64,000 nt of DNA from Rhea pennata (Eukaryota > Chordata > Aves > Rheiformes > Rheidae). Shown in pieces: positions 11,101-24,141 of the stretch (position 1 is its first letter; each line of letters opens with the position of its first letter). Location of the stretch: NCBI RefSeq assembly GCF_028389875.1, contig NC_084674.1, positions 9,023,501 to 9,087,500 on the forward strand, read 5' to 3'. The translations under genes were made by a program, and so were the position numbers. The notes below the pieces were generated by a model. It had not been told where the DNA came from and searched no databases. It saw only the letters and a list, made by a program, of their open reading frames with translations.

Positions 11101-13900
11101 CTTACTGGCCTGCTGTGTGCCTCCCTGCCCCTACCTATTGCTCTGCAGTTTCAGAGTCATATGCAATTGCATTTATTTATATTAGACCACAGGCCAGCCT
11201 GAAGGCCCTTGTCTTTCTGCAAATGATCACCTATATACACTTCCTCTTTAAATGTTTTTCCTCTTTTTTTCCCCCCTTTTTCTGGACATGTTCCTGTATA
11301 TTTTTTCATGCACTAGCTGCCCTGTTGCTTCTAAAGCTATGTCCCAGAAATCATATAATTTCCTTCCTTGAAAGGAGCAAAATTTAATCATCATCTCTTT
11401 GTCCAACTCAACAGAAAACTATTGAAAACACAATAATGGAGTACCTATTAATACTTAATATAGTTATGTTCAATGTACAATTGTGAATAAGGGAAGTGTT
11501 CTTATCTTTTTGCAGTGAAAACTACAACACTGCTTGTGGCTGCATTCTACAAAATCCTCAAATCATCCAGCTGCCACCCCCTCACAGTCCACACACTTAG
11601 CTTTCCTTCCACAGGAAATCAAAAGGAAGGAGATGGTGAGCATCTGTATTGTGTCCCAGTATTGAGGCGGAGTCCAAAGAGATAAAGACCTAGATTATTC
11701 ACACACAAAGTACTTAAGGGCCCAGATTTCCCTTTAGATGCAAAGACCAGGATGAATCCTAGTCTTTGTAAGCAACTAACTGCTCACTCAACCTCCTTTT
11801 TGGGCATTAAATTTCCTTAGTGCCTTCATGTGTAATAGCTTTTCCCTTATTGTCTTTTCAACTGATTTCAATTATTTGCATTTTAATTTTGAGCTCTATA
11901 ATTCTAAAATCCACACACTCCTGCTAAATCAGACTGAGAACCACATTGTGATCTTACAGAAGAAAATATTACCAACTTGTCTTTGTGACAGAACAGTAAG
12001 TAGGTATAAAATTGCAATGGTCTCTACGCCAGGTTTTTTTTAAGCTCTCTGCTTGTAAGATGAAAGCCTAATTTGATATTTTTGTAGTTATATAACAGTT
12101 CTAATATTTTGTGACATTTTGTATTGTGACACTATAGATGAAATTGTCATCGGACTGACACCCTTTACTGTTTATTCCTTAATTACAACTGTTAACAACA
12201 CTGCAGAGAAGCGTGCTAATCTGCCATCACATATTATGAAAACAACTTTATTGTTACAAACACCAACACCCACTCAACAGGATATTTCTAAGATGGCAGT
12301 TTCTGTTAAAACTTATCAGTTTAATGGACACTTCAATAGAAAAAAGTTTCAAATGAACTCTTAACATTCCTCTTGAAAACATAAAACAAATTGTAATTGC
12401 AGCTGAAGTTTATTTTTTTCATGTAAGTGAATCTTCAGCTAATTTTAATTCAGACAAACCAAGCACATCATTTCAGAGAGAACAGTCTCTGCAGATGTTG
12501 GTTCTTCAAGACTACCTAGACCTCCTATAATTTCCTGATAGAAGATGGTTACCTAGTTCTTAGTGTACTATGAACCCCCACAACAGTTAATTAATGAATA
12601 ATTAAAGTATGTCTAATTAAATTAATGCACACTTTGCAATGGACGATTCTCAAGTTGCTCTTTTAAATAGAACAGTTTAGAGAGGTTAGAGCCAAAGCAA
12701 TCAGGCCATTTAGGAGAGGCTGCTAAAGATTACATTTAGAGGAGGTTGCTAAAAAGCACCACAGTTTCAATAAAAGTAGTTCAAACATCCCGAGTACAAA
12801 AATAATTCATATTCACCATGTAACAGAGGTAAGCACACCAATCAGTAACAACTTAGTTTCCACATCCTCAGGTGCTGGCAGGGGCCAACATTCTTCCTCT
12901 TACTTCCAGGCTGGGGGGGGGGGGGAGGATGGAAGAATGACGTCATACATGCCTTTAAATTATAACAATCTTCCATCAATCAAATTATAACAGTCAAGTC
13001 TAGGTTCTTAATTTAAAACGCTTTCTAGGTTTTCCTTGCTTTAGATGGCCTTCCTCAGGCCAAGTCATACACCTGGAAAGACTTCCCACTGAACTGGTAT
13101 TTCCAAATAAGTACTAGAGTAGTGTAAGGTAGCTCCTTTGCACAAAGAGTTAAGCCCACTGTACAACCAAAACTCACTGATACTACACCTCCGCAGGAGG
13201 AAGCTGAGAAGCTGTTCAGTGTCTGAGAAAGAAAGAATTATGTCCTTAGTTTCTATATGTCTGCTTGTTGGACAGTCACTGTGGGCTAGCTTTCTGCTTG
13301 GCTCTTTCAAATCTTTTATATCTAAGCAAAAGATCTCACTTATCAGTTACGCCAACATAAAGACAATAGCACTATGAGCAGCCTAGAAGTGGCAAAAATA
13401 AACCAGAGATTTGTTTACCTTTTCTTGTCTTTTTTCCAGCCCATTAGAGAGGAAATACACAGTAGGCAGCATGGTGGGGAAGCAAGATGTCTAAATTCAA
13501 GGTGTTTCTTCTACAGCTGCTATCATTACAGTTGGTACACAAGTTCACATTCTAAACCAAAGCTATTCTGTCTGATGTAAACTGCTTGCCTTTCCTGTTA
13601 ATGATAAATTCTTCCCTTCTCCCTCATCCACAAAGACATTCACAGGACAGATGACAATAAAGGAAGAGAACACACGAATTTGTCTTTACTTATCTCACTA
13701 ACACGTAAAAGCAAAGGATTATAGAAAAACTAAAACTCTTCTCATACTGAAGAGGAAATTGCCCTGGTATGTTTCCATACACCAGAGTTTCTCACTTCTG
13801 ATCTTAAAAACCCTTTTGAGTAGGATTGCTCCTCTCATCATGAGCAATGATGGCTCTCCTCAAGCAAAAATCCTGTTCAAACTAAGTATTTTTACACAAG
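8200..13900. other. Intergenic AT-rich DNA between FEZF2 and C3orf14
   Basis: No exon, RNA gene or clear mobile element is visible. It holds homopolymer patches (for example a 13-base G run near 12,906 and A-rich purine stretches at 10,557-10,582 and 10,735-10,755), and a repeated TTTAGAGAGG-type motif near 12,675-12,755. The end near C3orf14 probably includes its 3'UTR. Confidence 0.6.
12675..12755 (+). repeat. Degenerate short direct repeat
   Basis: ATTTAGGAGAGGCTGCTAAA (12708-12727) is followed by ATTTAGAGGAGGTTGCTAAA (12734-12753). A partial third copy, GTTTAGAGAGGTTAGAG, lies at about 12675. Confidence 0.5.
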
Positions 13901-13958
13901 ATAGTGAAAGGACACTCTCTAATACAATTAATTTTCATTTAAATGATTTATATTACAA

Positions 13959-13964
13959 TTTAAT
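13959..13964 (-). terminator. C3orf14: Possible C3orf14 polyadenylation signal ATTAAA
   Basis: On the minus strand ATTAAA lies about 75 bases after the stop. Canonical AATAAA hexamers occur only further on (near 12,410 and 12,249). Which is used cannot be told from sequence. Confidence 0.3.
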
Positions 13965-14037
13965 GACATGATATTCCATTGCTTGATCAGCATGATACTG
14001 TTGGCTTAAGTCAAAAATTAGGAAACAAAATCAGTGT

Positions 14038-14181
14038 TTACTTTTGTGACTCTTCTTCTGGGGAGCTTATGTTCTGTTTTGCAGATTTCATTTTCTTTAA
14101 ACCAATAGGAGCTTCTGCTCTTCCTAAAAGAAATTGTTCCCACTTGGGAAGAGATTCTTCTACTGACGCCCAGTAGAGAGT
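14038..14181 (-). CDS. C3orf14: C3orf14 last coding exon
   Basis: Acceptor ctttctcag. It encodes [20 protein letters not shown] and then a Lys/Ser/Glu-rich tail, with TAA at 14040-14038. The W-x6-8-P-K-W-E-Q segment is the best-conserved part compared with human. Confidence 0.93.
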   Translation of the reverse strand, partial: TLYWASVEESLPKWEQFLLGRAEAPIGLKKMKSAKQNISSPEEESQK

Positions 14182-17100
14182 CTGAGAAAGACACCACAAA
14201 AAAAATTTTAATTAATTTCAAAATCCTCATCAGCCTGTCGTAAAAACAATACAGTTATGCAACATGTTATTTATCTTGTCTTATGAGTGAAGCAATTCAG
14301 AAAAGAGCAAAGCACTTGCATATGAAATTTCAAATCTCTCGTACCTCACAGAACAGCAGTCTGGAAGGATTTCATTCTATACTGTGAACTGTGAAGTGAC
14401 TGCATGTGCCCTCTTGTGGTAAGCAACAGATTAGTTTAGATGTTGCCTTTAACAAAATAGTTTCTGTGATGATAAACTTTTCCAGAAACAACTTTTATAT
14501 TAAAAAGAATTCTGTTAGTGGAATTTATTTTTGAAATGAAAAAGCAAACTTTGCTTTATATTCACAAAAACATACTGTAAATTTTCTGCCCTAGAAAAGT
14601 TTGCACTAATGCAGTTCACAATATTTATGTGCTATTTACAAGTCTTTTTTAAAAAAAAAAAAATCACTGACAAAATAATTGACTTTAATACTTGGGTCAT
14701 GAAAGGAAGAAAAACCCTATCTATACATTTATCTTATGGTCTAAGAAACACATTCTGGACTGTCTAATCCTTTCTCTTGATTGCTCTATATCTTGAAGTA
14801 ATAAATGTAACTTCTGTTTTATCAGTAGAATGGACATACCATTCATCAGTTTTACATTAGTTCCTTGAGTATTTCTTCTTCAAAATCCTAAGTGCCATGT
14901 ATTGTTTTTTTTTCCACAAAATACGTGATCAAGAGCTGGATTAAGCCAACAGTTAAATCTATCCAGAAATCTGAAGTATTTTTAGACATTGGAAAAAGTA
15001 TTCATTCAGAAGAAAAGTATTTTTGCAACAGGAAACTTCTATAGTACATATGTATTAAGCTTTCTTTTTCTTTTTTTTTTTTTTTTGTATACTTGTTTAA
15101 GTATATAACACAGAAGAAGCATATCACAAACTGAACATCTCCCCAGAGAGTATTAGATTCCTGGCTAACCATTTTGATCCTCACATGTAACTCAGATATA
15201 TCTATGGCTCTTACAGTTTTACAAAAATATTTTCTTCAACAGATTTACTCAAAGAATCTTTTTTGACAAGCATATGTGCTGTCATACAAAACTACTCTGA
15301 CTTAGCAAGCTGGGGATCCATTATAGGCTTAACTTTCAAACTATATTAATACAGACACATATATGGTTGAGTGAAATATGCTCAGAAGTGTTTTGGAACA
15401 AAGTATGCACAAGAATTTTGTACCATGAAAGAACTTTTTTTTTTTCCACTATTTACAGTACTCTCCTTTAAAATATATATATAAGAAAAAGGCTGAAATA
15501 GGATCTGCAAATAGTAACCACATTCACCCTAAAACTCCACCACTGCTGCAGGGTGTAACAACTCTCTACCCACGAGCAATTGCTCCAAATTCTCCAATTT
15601 GTATGGATTTTAGTCTATATCCAATAAACAGCTTAGGCAGCTAACACAGGGCAGAGAGAAAATCAAAATTCCTAAGTCAAAAACTGATCCAAAAAACTCT
15701 CAAGGTGTCTTCAAAGTCCTCCAGGAGTCTAAAATTCTACTTCTTAACACAGTGAAAATAGATTCAATCTCAGTAGCTTGGCATCCTTCTCAGCATCATC
15801 CAAGATGTATGGGTATCTAGAAAAAATGTACCCTTTTGCCTAAAAAAATCCTCTAAAAATCCACTGAATTGGCATTCTCATCATGCATTCTGTCACACTG
15901 ATAGGAGTAGGCCACTTACAAAATGTGATCATGGCCAAAACCTTTTAACAGTAACTAGAACAAGAAGCAATGCCTCTCATTTAAGTGACAGCCTAAGGAT
16001 TAGGACACCTGTTCAGCAGGTGTGAAACTAATGTGCAACATACCTCTCTTCACAGCTTGACAAGGCTAAATCCCATACTTCTTTCCTCCTTTGACAGTGC
16101 CCTAACACCCAGACCAGCATGGGACTCTGCTATGCCTGTGGAAATTAGGCCACTGTACACAACGAGCCAACAATCCACTGGTTCCAGAAATGCAAGCAGG
16201 AATATGGCTCCGTGGCCTTGTGGTTCAGGTGCTCACTTTGCATGAGGAAGAGCTGTGGCCTGATTCCTGTTCCCAGGACTGTTTCTGTATTCATCATTCA
16301 TTTGTCTCCAAATATCTTTGGAAAACAGTCCTAAGATTAGAGGAACTGAACTTGGTATGTTGCATCACGACACTGTTTACTTCTCAGCCTAACTTGTTGT
16401 TCAAAACTTGTATGCTTAAATACTGTTTTGGGGACCACAGGTTGAGAAGTATATCAAGTGTTACTGCTATAGCAGTACTTTTCCCAAGTTCCCATACAAC
16501 CTGATAAAAGAACTCTGAGAAGTGAGAACTTCTCCATTCATACTGATAAATTGTTGACTCTGAAATGTAAAGATGACAGTCTATGGCAAACTCAAAACAG
16601 GATAGCCATAAAAATGAACCAAATAGCTCTGAAATAACAATCATACAAATCTTTACAATCTTTACAATATTTGTTTTTATATTTGATTCTATTTTTAAAT
16701 AGAAGTTTGTATAGATTTGAAAGCTGCTAAATATTTCCACCTGAGTGCTCCAGAACCTAGGGACCTTGCCCCAGAATTTAGGTTCAGCTTGCAGTATGTA
16801 GGCCTTTGGCTATACCAGTCACTGGATTTTAAAATCAATTATTTTCACTTTAAGAACATGCTTCGAGGGGAGAAAAAAAAGGGAGGGGGAAATATTTAGT
16901 AAATAGAGAATGAAAAGATAGAGTTCTGGAACTTACTTCTAACTTAACAGTATCAGGATGTGGAATTAAATACGCTCTTTCTTGCAGCTTTTTTTCTGCT
17001 GCTTCTATATCCTAAAACACACAATATAAAAAACAAACACAGGCAATATGAAAAAAACAATACACACACATAAAGGCATTTAAATAAACTAAGTAAACCT

Positions 17101-20100
17101 AAGAAGTATTCAAACAGTAACACTGGAAGTTTTTCTTTCTGTTTAGTCACCCTGAAATCCAACTTGTACCAGGAAGAACAATATGCAACTGTTTCTAGAC
17201 ATGTCTTTTGTATATTTTTGATGTAAGAATAAATTTCATTACCAAATAATACTGTTGCTGTAACATACCACTATTCTCTCTGGACACTAGGGTAAATTAC
17301 AGTCAGATTCTGTTCTATAATTTATGAAAATACAGGGGAAAAAAACAGAATTATTTTCTATGTGCTGCATGCAAACTGAAGTATGTATTCTGGCTACTGT
17401 AACTGTAAAGTAACTAGGCAAATTATGTGCAAGATCTTTACTCCTCAAGACAAAGATGATTTGCTAATATGCATGCATAACATGTGCACAAAAATGTAGA
17501 GCTGCAGCAAGCTGTTCAGCAGACAAACTTGGATGACAATGCACCTCACATAGCTTTCTTATAAAAATCAGTATTTGGGTTTCTGCTTGTCCAGTGGATG
17601 TGTGCTGGAGTCAGAGGCCTAAATACATTTTTTCAAATGAAAAAGAACAAACCAAAACATCCCCCCAAATCAGCTGCCCTCCCCCTTTAAAGTTCTGACC
17701 CATTCTTGTGGGCTTAGTTCCATACCCAAACATTGAAGAGATTGAGTGGTGGGCAGATGAAGAGAGACAGAAAGGGACGTGGGAGTGGGGTGTGAAGAAG
17801 CCAAAGCTGAACAGAGTGGAGGGGGAAAGAAAGTATAGCAGATGGCAGAGTTGGGAGCAGAGAGCGGGTGTGAAGAGTACAACAGAAAAACTAAATGAGA
17901 GAGGAAATTCCCCAAAGGGACTTCCCAAATATTCACCACCACTGCTGCTGAAGAGAAGAGTGAGATTCTGTAGGAGCATATCCACAGTAGAGACCAAACA
18001 TGATTACTCGTATTGAATAATAGCCAATCTGAATACATCAATAAGTAAACAGTGCTCAACTCAAGTTCAGTTCAAAAAATATGGCTCAAAAATCATAGAG
18101 TATGATTAATAAAAGCAGAACCCAGCCTTACTGTTAGCTGGAGATTCAACCTGGTAATAGAGACACAGTTTGTTCACGCAAACTACCATGTTCATTTTAA
18201 CCATTTCATTAATTTCTTTTATAGCATGACTATTCTCTTGTACATAATTACAAACTTAATCTAAGCAAAAATACTTTTGCCCCTTCTACAGTAAAGGGCA
18301 TACTCTTGTAAGAAGATGTCTATGGGATGTCTGAGATAGAACCGACTAAATCTCAGACTTACCCAAATCCCAGCAAATAGCAAGCACTTGCTTCTTTTCG
18401 GGTGAGAAAAAAGTGATAAGGGATAAGTATGGGTGTGTGTGTGGGGGGAAATACGAGCAAAACCAGAAACCATTTGAAGTCACAACATCAGAATAACAGA
18501 GGACACAAGGCAGACTTAACTATCCTAAGCAGCAAAGTTTCCTGCATGTCCTTAGAACAGATACACCAAAAACAGCACCAAATGAAGCTCATCATCAGTA
18601 TGGTTCAGACCAAACTTGGAGAAGCTAACAGCATACTAAAAAGGAAGGATTAATGTTCATTTCATATTCTTTCATAGGATATTCCTCCTTCTTAGTTCCT
18701 GTACAATTTTTCAAAATTTCACGTAAGTCATTGGAATGTTTACGATGACAGGAAATGAATGTCTTTTAGGCAAGAAAGGAGACAGCAGTTGTGCATATAT
18801 GTTTAGCAGAGAAGGTCACTTTGGCATAGCCTAGATATTGGATGTGTCTTTTTGTTGCTCACTCTGTTTTTTATGTTGTGCAGTCTATTGTCATTCAGAA
18901 TACTGATTTAATGACAGACAGCGAAAGAAATTTTAGCTGGAAGGTGCAGTATGCTTTAGAAAATAACTGAAACTATTGAAAGATTAGATGGCACCTCTTG
19001 CATGTCTATACAACTGCTTAACTTTAGGAAAAAGAAATTCCTGTCATCTATATAAAAATAAATGTCAGCAGTGAAAACTTCTTCAGAAAAAATAGTAAAG
19101 CTAAGATGTCACAGTATTGAAAAATGAGAGCATCTTATAACACTTCCACTAAAACTGCAAGGAGTGGAAGAAAAACAACTCAAGACCCTTCCCTAGAGGT
19201 AAAATGGAATGCATGCCACATGCATTGCTTTTAGGGGACCAAATTCATTGTCACTTATATTGGCATCAGTCTGGCAGAATCCCTCTTAAGTAATTTTAGA
19301 ATTACATTCCTACAAAGGGGAGCAAATTTGGTCTAAATCACCTAGCAAGTACTAATAATTACATAGCACATTCTTTATATTGTCTGTTATAAGCTGTTAC
19401 ACAATAATAAGAAATATTATTAACAAACTCACTAAATTAAATTGTAACTATCAGGCTAATTACTGGTTTTATGGTTGGAACACTATATATCTATCAAATA
19501 ATAAATTATATATTTTAATACATAACATATTATAATTATAATATATAATATATTATTAAAACAACATTCTCTAATCTGCAATATCCCTCTAAAGCTATCA
19601 AGGAAAATACTCTAATAATTTTATTAAACTGCTGAGCAAGTGCTTATAATGCTATAATTTCAATTAAAAAAAAATCTAGTTTCCTGGCTTCCTACTGATT
19701 TGAAAATAAAATAATTTTGAAATGCTTTGCTTTGCATAAATACCAACCAGAACAGAGAAAGAGAAATGTCTTTTTCTATGATCACATAATAAAACCAACT
19801 GATTTTGCTTAAATGCTGGAAAACAGAAATGCAAATAAAAAAATAACACTTCATCATGTCCATGTATTTCTGAGTAGGCCAAATCAACAACTCTCCACAT
19901 GGTAACTGTGAAATGTACAGTGCCTGGTATCAGTAACAATATTCTGAAGCTGGCACATTAATCAGTCTTGTTTTCAAGCTTCTCATATATTATTCTGCAA
20001 AGATTTTTTTTCCTGTTTTATTCTGTTATCAGAAAGCATCTGCAGGAGTACATGCCTGTTAAAACTAGTAGGAAAATTAATAGATTTAAACTGATTTATG

Positions 20101-21621
20101 CTGCTTTATCCTGCAACAGAATTTGTTTTGATACATATGTTTTTGGTTTTTTTCCTACAAACACCAACATTTTTGACACTTGAAAGGAACAATTTTGAGG
20201 ATGTGACAGTAGATGGCAAATATCTGTGTAACTGCAAAAATATTTACACTTTCTGTATATGTCTGAGCTATTGTTAACATTTCCAATACAAGAAGCTTTC
20301 AGCATGCAGAACTGTATCCTGCATTTATTATATTTGCTTTTGTTAACTTAGAATGCATCTATAAAATATGAATTATAAAATATAAATTAAATAAATAGAA
20401 ATACAATTATGAAAAAGGAATATGGAAATGTGGGAATCATAATACATGAAATTCCTGTATTTTGCATCCCACTCATTTAGTTAAAAAAAAAAATCCCCCA
20501 CTCCTCACTGGTCTCAGAGTAAAGCAGCTATGCTTTGCAGAGGGTTTTGATTGCCTCTGCTTCATACCAGTTTGCATGAGTTCAAGTTGGAAAATGTTCT
20601 TGTCACATAATGATTAAGAAGGTATCTCTGACTAACTGTTCTGTCTTGTCTGCTGTTCCCTAAACATAGGTTCCATATAAATACAGAGACTGCATGCATA
20701 ATTTATATCCACCCAAAATACGAGTATTTTTAATACTAACCATGCTCAACACGGAGAGACAAAAATCATTCAGAATACATATTAATCTTATTTTTCTGGA
20801 GTAAAAATTATGATTTCAAGAGATGCATTACATGCAAGACCTTAATAAGTAGGAATTTAAGAAAATGCTTTAAAAAGGTGCAGTTTTCTGCCATTTCCTG
20901 ATCAGACCACCATTTTTTAGACGTGTTCACTTCAGTGGTCAAGTGCAATCAGTTCAAACTCAGATGCCTAAGCCAGGGGTTCCAAAAGCTAGTGTTCCAG
21001 TCCTTGCAACCCAGCCTAGATCTTTTCCATTGCCAGTGCACAAAATTTCTGCTGAATTTACCAGGAAACACAATCTTACCTGAATATGACAACAGATACC
21101 TAGAACAGCTATTATCATTACTGTTTCACAGTTAAGAAGAGCGAGAGACACCAAATAATGCTCTTACAGACTTGCAGGTGAGATTCTTGAAGTCATTCTA
21201 CACCTCTTAAAAGAAAGATATCAAACTGAAAAGTTCTTCCACAACTTCACATGACTACAGCCAGAGAGTAATTCCTACCACAGATTAAAAGCATTATAGG
21301 TTGGTCAGCTCCTATTTCCAAATACATCCCCTCTGTCTAGAATCAAAGCATAAAGGTGCTTTAAGTCTTGTCAGACTCTGAAGTTCTCCTAAGCAGACAT
21401 GCAATAGCATGTGTTACCACTCTACATGTACTTCAAGAAAAAAAAAAAAAAAGAAAAAAAGACAGTAGCAGCTGCCACCAGGAGGCTCACATAAGAAGGC
21501 CATGTAAAAAAGGTAGCGATGCCATCAGATAATAAGGACTTGTCATTTAATACTTTTGGTCAAGTTCCAGAAGCAGGAATTGGATATAGCAGAATTCAAA
21601 CAGTAACTAGAGAGCAAGCAA

Positions 21622-21664
<43 letters not shown>

Positions 21665-22615
21665 CTAAGCTACATAACCATGACATTTCAGTGAGGTTCG
21701 TGGTAGTTGCAGAAACTTACATTTAGAAGTGCTGCATTCCTTTTACGAGCTGCATCAGCTGCTTGAGTTTGCCATGTCTTTTTAGTCTTTTTGTCTCCTA
21801 GATAAGTCTCCATCTGCTGTAGCAGCACTGATCTCTGAGACAGTCTACAAAGGAAAACATTTTGCTAAGTGGGTAGAACATTTTGCTCAGGAGCTAGAGA
21901 ATAACCTTTTTACCTTACCCAGTTCTCTTCAAAACTATGGGGCTAATTAAGCCGGCTGTAGGGTGGGTGTGCTGGAGGAGGGAAAAGGTACAAGCAGACA
22001 CCACCTGCTGTGCTCCTATGAAGCCATAATATTGCAGCCAGCAGTCCTCATATGCTAAGGTGCTTAGAAGCACTGAATCTCCCAGAACAGTAAAGACAGG
22101 GTGGGTTGGGGTGACTTGATCAGTGCTACTCTTGCTCACTGGTAAGTACTAGTTGTTACCAGAAAAGCAGATTTTTCTGAATCATTATTGTATTTACTTC
22201 ACAGTGAGTTTACTGGGCAACACCGAAGTAATTCTATAATTGAGGTTTAGTCTTCCTCAAATAGGAATTTAGCAGTGATATAAAGTTAACAATAAAAGAC
22301 TTCAAACAAGTACCAGCACTGGAAGTCAAAAATCCCATCAAACCAAATGCCCCTAAAGGCAACTTCGGATGCTAATTCCAATAGTTCACGAAGAAAGAGT
22401 GCCATCTCCTGGAACACCAACTCCTTGTTGAAGAACCACTGCGTTCTATAAAGGTCTCTGATTTCACTGTTCTCAGGACCGTCAGGCACATCTCTTCAGA
22501 TCTCGCAAGACCACAACACAAACTACAGTGAGGCAGGCCACAGCACTGAAACAACTACTTACATCTCTTCATGTCTCCTAGCAAGGCGAACCTCTTGAAC
22601 CAAATAGGATGTCAT
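14038..22615 (-). CDS. C3orf14: C3orf14 homologue, small uncharacterised coiled-coil-like protein
   Basis: Four coding exons on the minus strand (22615-22563, 21844-21721, 17011-16937, 14181-14038) join in phase to 131 residues. It starts [20 protein letters not shown] and continues [13 protein letters not shown], then [14 protein letters not shown], then [20 protein letters not shown], and ends EEESQK. The human protein is about 128 residues and matches in order and spacing. The charged, Glu/Lys/Gln-rich character suggests a helical, coiled-coil fold. No catalytic motif, signal peptide or membrane segment is visible, and its function is not known to me. The start at 22615 is chosen by match to the human N-terminus. 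An in-frame ATG in exon 1 (24147) would add 11 residues. The acidic C-terminal tail is the most divergent part. Confidence 0.93.
16205..16285 (+). mobile_element. Degenerate tRNA-derived SINE-like fragment
   Basis: Contains a pol III A-box-like TGGCCTTGTGG (16213-16223) and a B-box-like GGCCTGATTCC (16257-16267) at tRNA-like spacing. The intervening wording (CAGGTGCTCACTTTGCATG) is like old amniote tRNA-SINE heads. It lies in the last intron of C3orf14, antisense to the gene. Too degenerate to name a family, and not a functional tRNA. Confidence 0.4.
16937..17011 (-). CDS. C3orf14: C3orf14 exon 4
   Basis: Acceptor gtgttttag, donor GAA|gtaagt, 25 codons, phase 0 at both ends. It encodes [20 protein letters not shown] and TVKLE. 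Confidence 0.93.
19490..19562. repeat. Extreme AT-rich low-complexity tract
   Basis: About 70 bases almost entirely A/T with overlapping palindromic AATATATT/TATAATTATA units, in intron 3 of C3orf14. Could form cruciforms or mark an unstable site. Confidence 0.5.
21625..21661 (+). repeat. Homopolymer A(37)
   Basis: Uninterrupted run of 37 A residues in C3orf14 intron 3, close to the exon 3 donor. An interrupted A tract also occurs at 21,438-21,460. Confidence 0.9.
21721..21844 (-). CDS. C3orf14: C3orf14 exon 3
   Basis: Acceptor ttgtag, donor AAT|gtaagt. It encodes [20 protein letters not shown] and on to [12 protein letters not shown] 37-base A run on the + strand (poly-U in the transcript) lies about 60 bases beyond the donor. 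Confidence 0.93.
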
Positions 22616-22642
22616 TTGCAGCTGTTTGCCAGTTTTGCCACT
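22563..22642 (-). CDS. C3orf14: C3orf14 exon 2 (first exon with the conserved start)
   Basis: Acceptor ttttacag, then AGTGGC. The conserved Met is at 22615-22613. The donor AT|gtaagt leaves two bases of a split Ile codon. The region 22642-22616 has no stop in frame, so it can be translated from the exon 1 ATG. Confidence 0.88.
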
Positions 22643-24141
22643 CTGTAAAAGGAAAACCAAGTGAAATTAAAATCTTCCAAACACATTCATTAATATCTAG
22701 TTTTTGGTATTAAAGAACTCCATATGTTAAGAAGTTGCATACATGATATTTATCTATCCCCTTAAATATCTGCCTATGAATTTTTATTATTCACTATAAG
22801 ACATTATTGCATTATGCTTTTAACACATGCATGCTACTAATACAGTAAGTTTTAGGAAAATCTTGCTGAATTTTAATAATTTGAGGGAACTAAAATCTGA
22901 TTTTCAAGTTTCAAATTTAACATAATTTCATATCTCGGTTGCTTATAACCTGTAGGGGAAAATTAGGCACTAGCATAATTTCTGCAGTACCATTTACATT
23001 AGTGATTTCTGGCTTTTGTCATGCTACTCAGAACACTCAAGTTATACTTCTTCTGATTATCACTTGTAGTTACTTTGCACAGACACAGTGCCCCACTCAC
23101 AGAAATCTATGTTGAAACACACATTTGATTAAATTAAGTAATTTAAGCTATTAAGCCAAGTTTCATTTTTCTGAGCTTTTGAAAAACTAAGTGAAAAACT
23201 TCCTGAGCTTTGCTGTTCAGTACTGTAACAATGAAGGAATATACAGTTATTATTTTTTAATTAAACATGAAGCAAATCAACCGCCCACTCTGCACATATA
23301 CCAAGATCCCATAGCACTTTCCAAGGGGCTTGAAGAATTCTTTACAATTAACTTTCTTCACCTCAGAGGTGACTGCATTATTGTCATGTAAGTGGAACTG
23401 AGCTAAAATTAAATAAACAGAAGCAGCTATCACATCTTTATGGTGTTGAAGGGTGGGAGAAATAAAGCATCTCACTCAGATAAAACGTGAGTAAAGGCCT
23501 CCCTGTCCAAGCTTCACAGCTTACTCTGAGGCAAGTTATTTGTACGCACACTGTTGCCAAGCATTCCTGGTGAACTTCAGGTGTGGTTTGCGTCACACTC
23601 TCAAAAAGATCTCTCTCCAATCGGACTATGTCTAAGGCTTCCTCCCTGCCCACGAAGGGGGCATCCCCTCTAATCTCCTCCCTTCAGGCGGGCAACCGCC
23701 ACGCTCTCAGCCAGGCGCGGGCAGGCCCAGAGAGGCCTCCGCTCCCCAAACCCGGGCAACGCCTTGTGCAGTCAAGGGAGGCCCTGATCGCCTCCCTTTG
23801 CAGGGGCTTCGCCGAGGCGCGAGGGAAGTGCAGCAGCGGCGGCGGCGCCGCTGCGGCCGCGGGGCCCCCCGGCGCCCCCCGACCCGCTCCTCTCAGGAGG
23901 CGGCGGCCGGACGCGCCCGTCCTCGAAAAGGCGGGAAAAGAGCGACCACGGCAGGGGGGCGGCGAGGGCGAGGTGGGCACGTGCCCGCCGCCCGGGGCGC
24001 GCGCGGCGCCGCCCTTAGCCCTACCATTGCGAGGAGGGGGGAGGACCTAGGAATGCGCCGCCTAGACCGGCGGGAGGTACCATTTTATACCACAGAGGAA
24101 GGAGAGGACAAGAAATAAGAGGAAAAAAACCTCTACTTTAC

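Noticed and set aside
16205-16285. Functional tRNA gene
   Set aside because: The A- and B-box-like segments are imperfect, the acceptor and anticodon stems do not pair, and no poly-T terminator follows at the right distance.
24082-24090. TATAAAA on the minus strand near C3orf14
   Set aside because: Lies downstream of the exon 1 donor, inside intron 1, so it cannot be the TATA box for the exon 1 start; the CpG island with CCAAT boxes is a better promoter.
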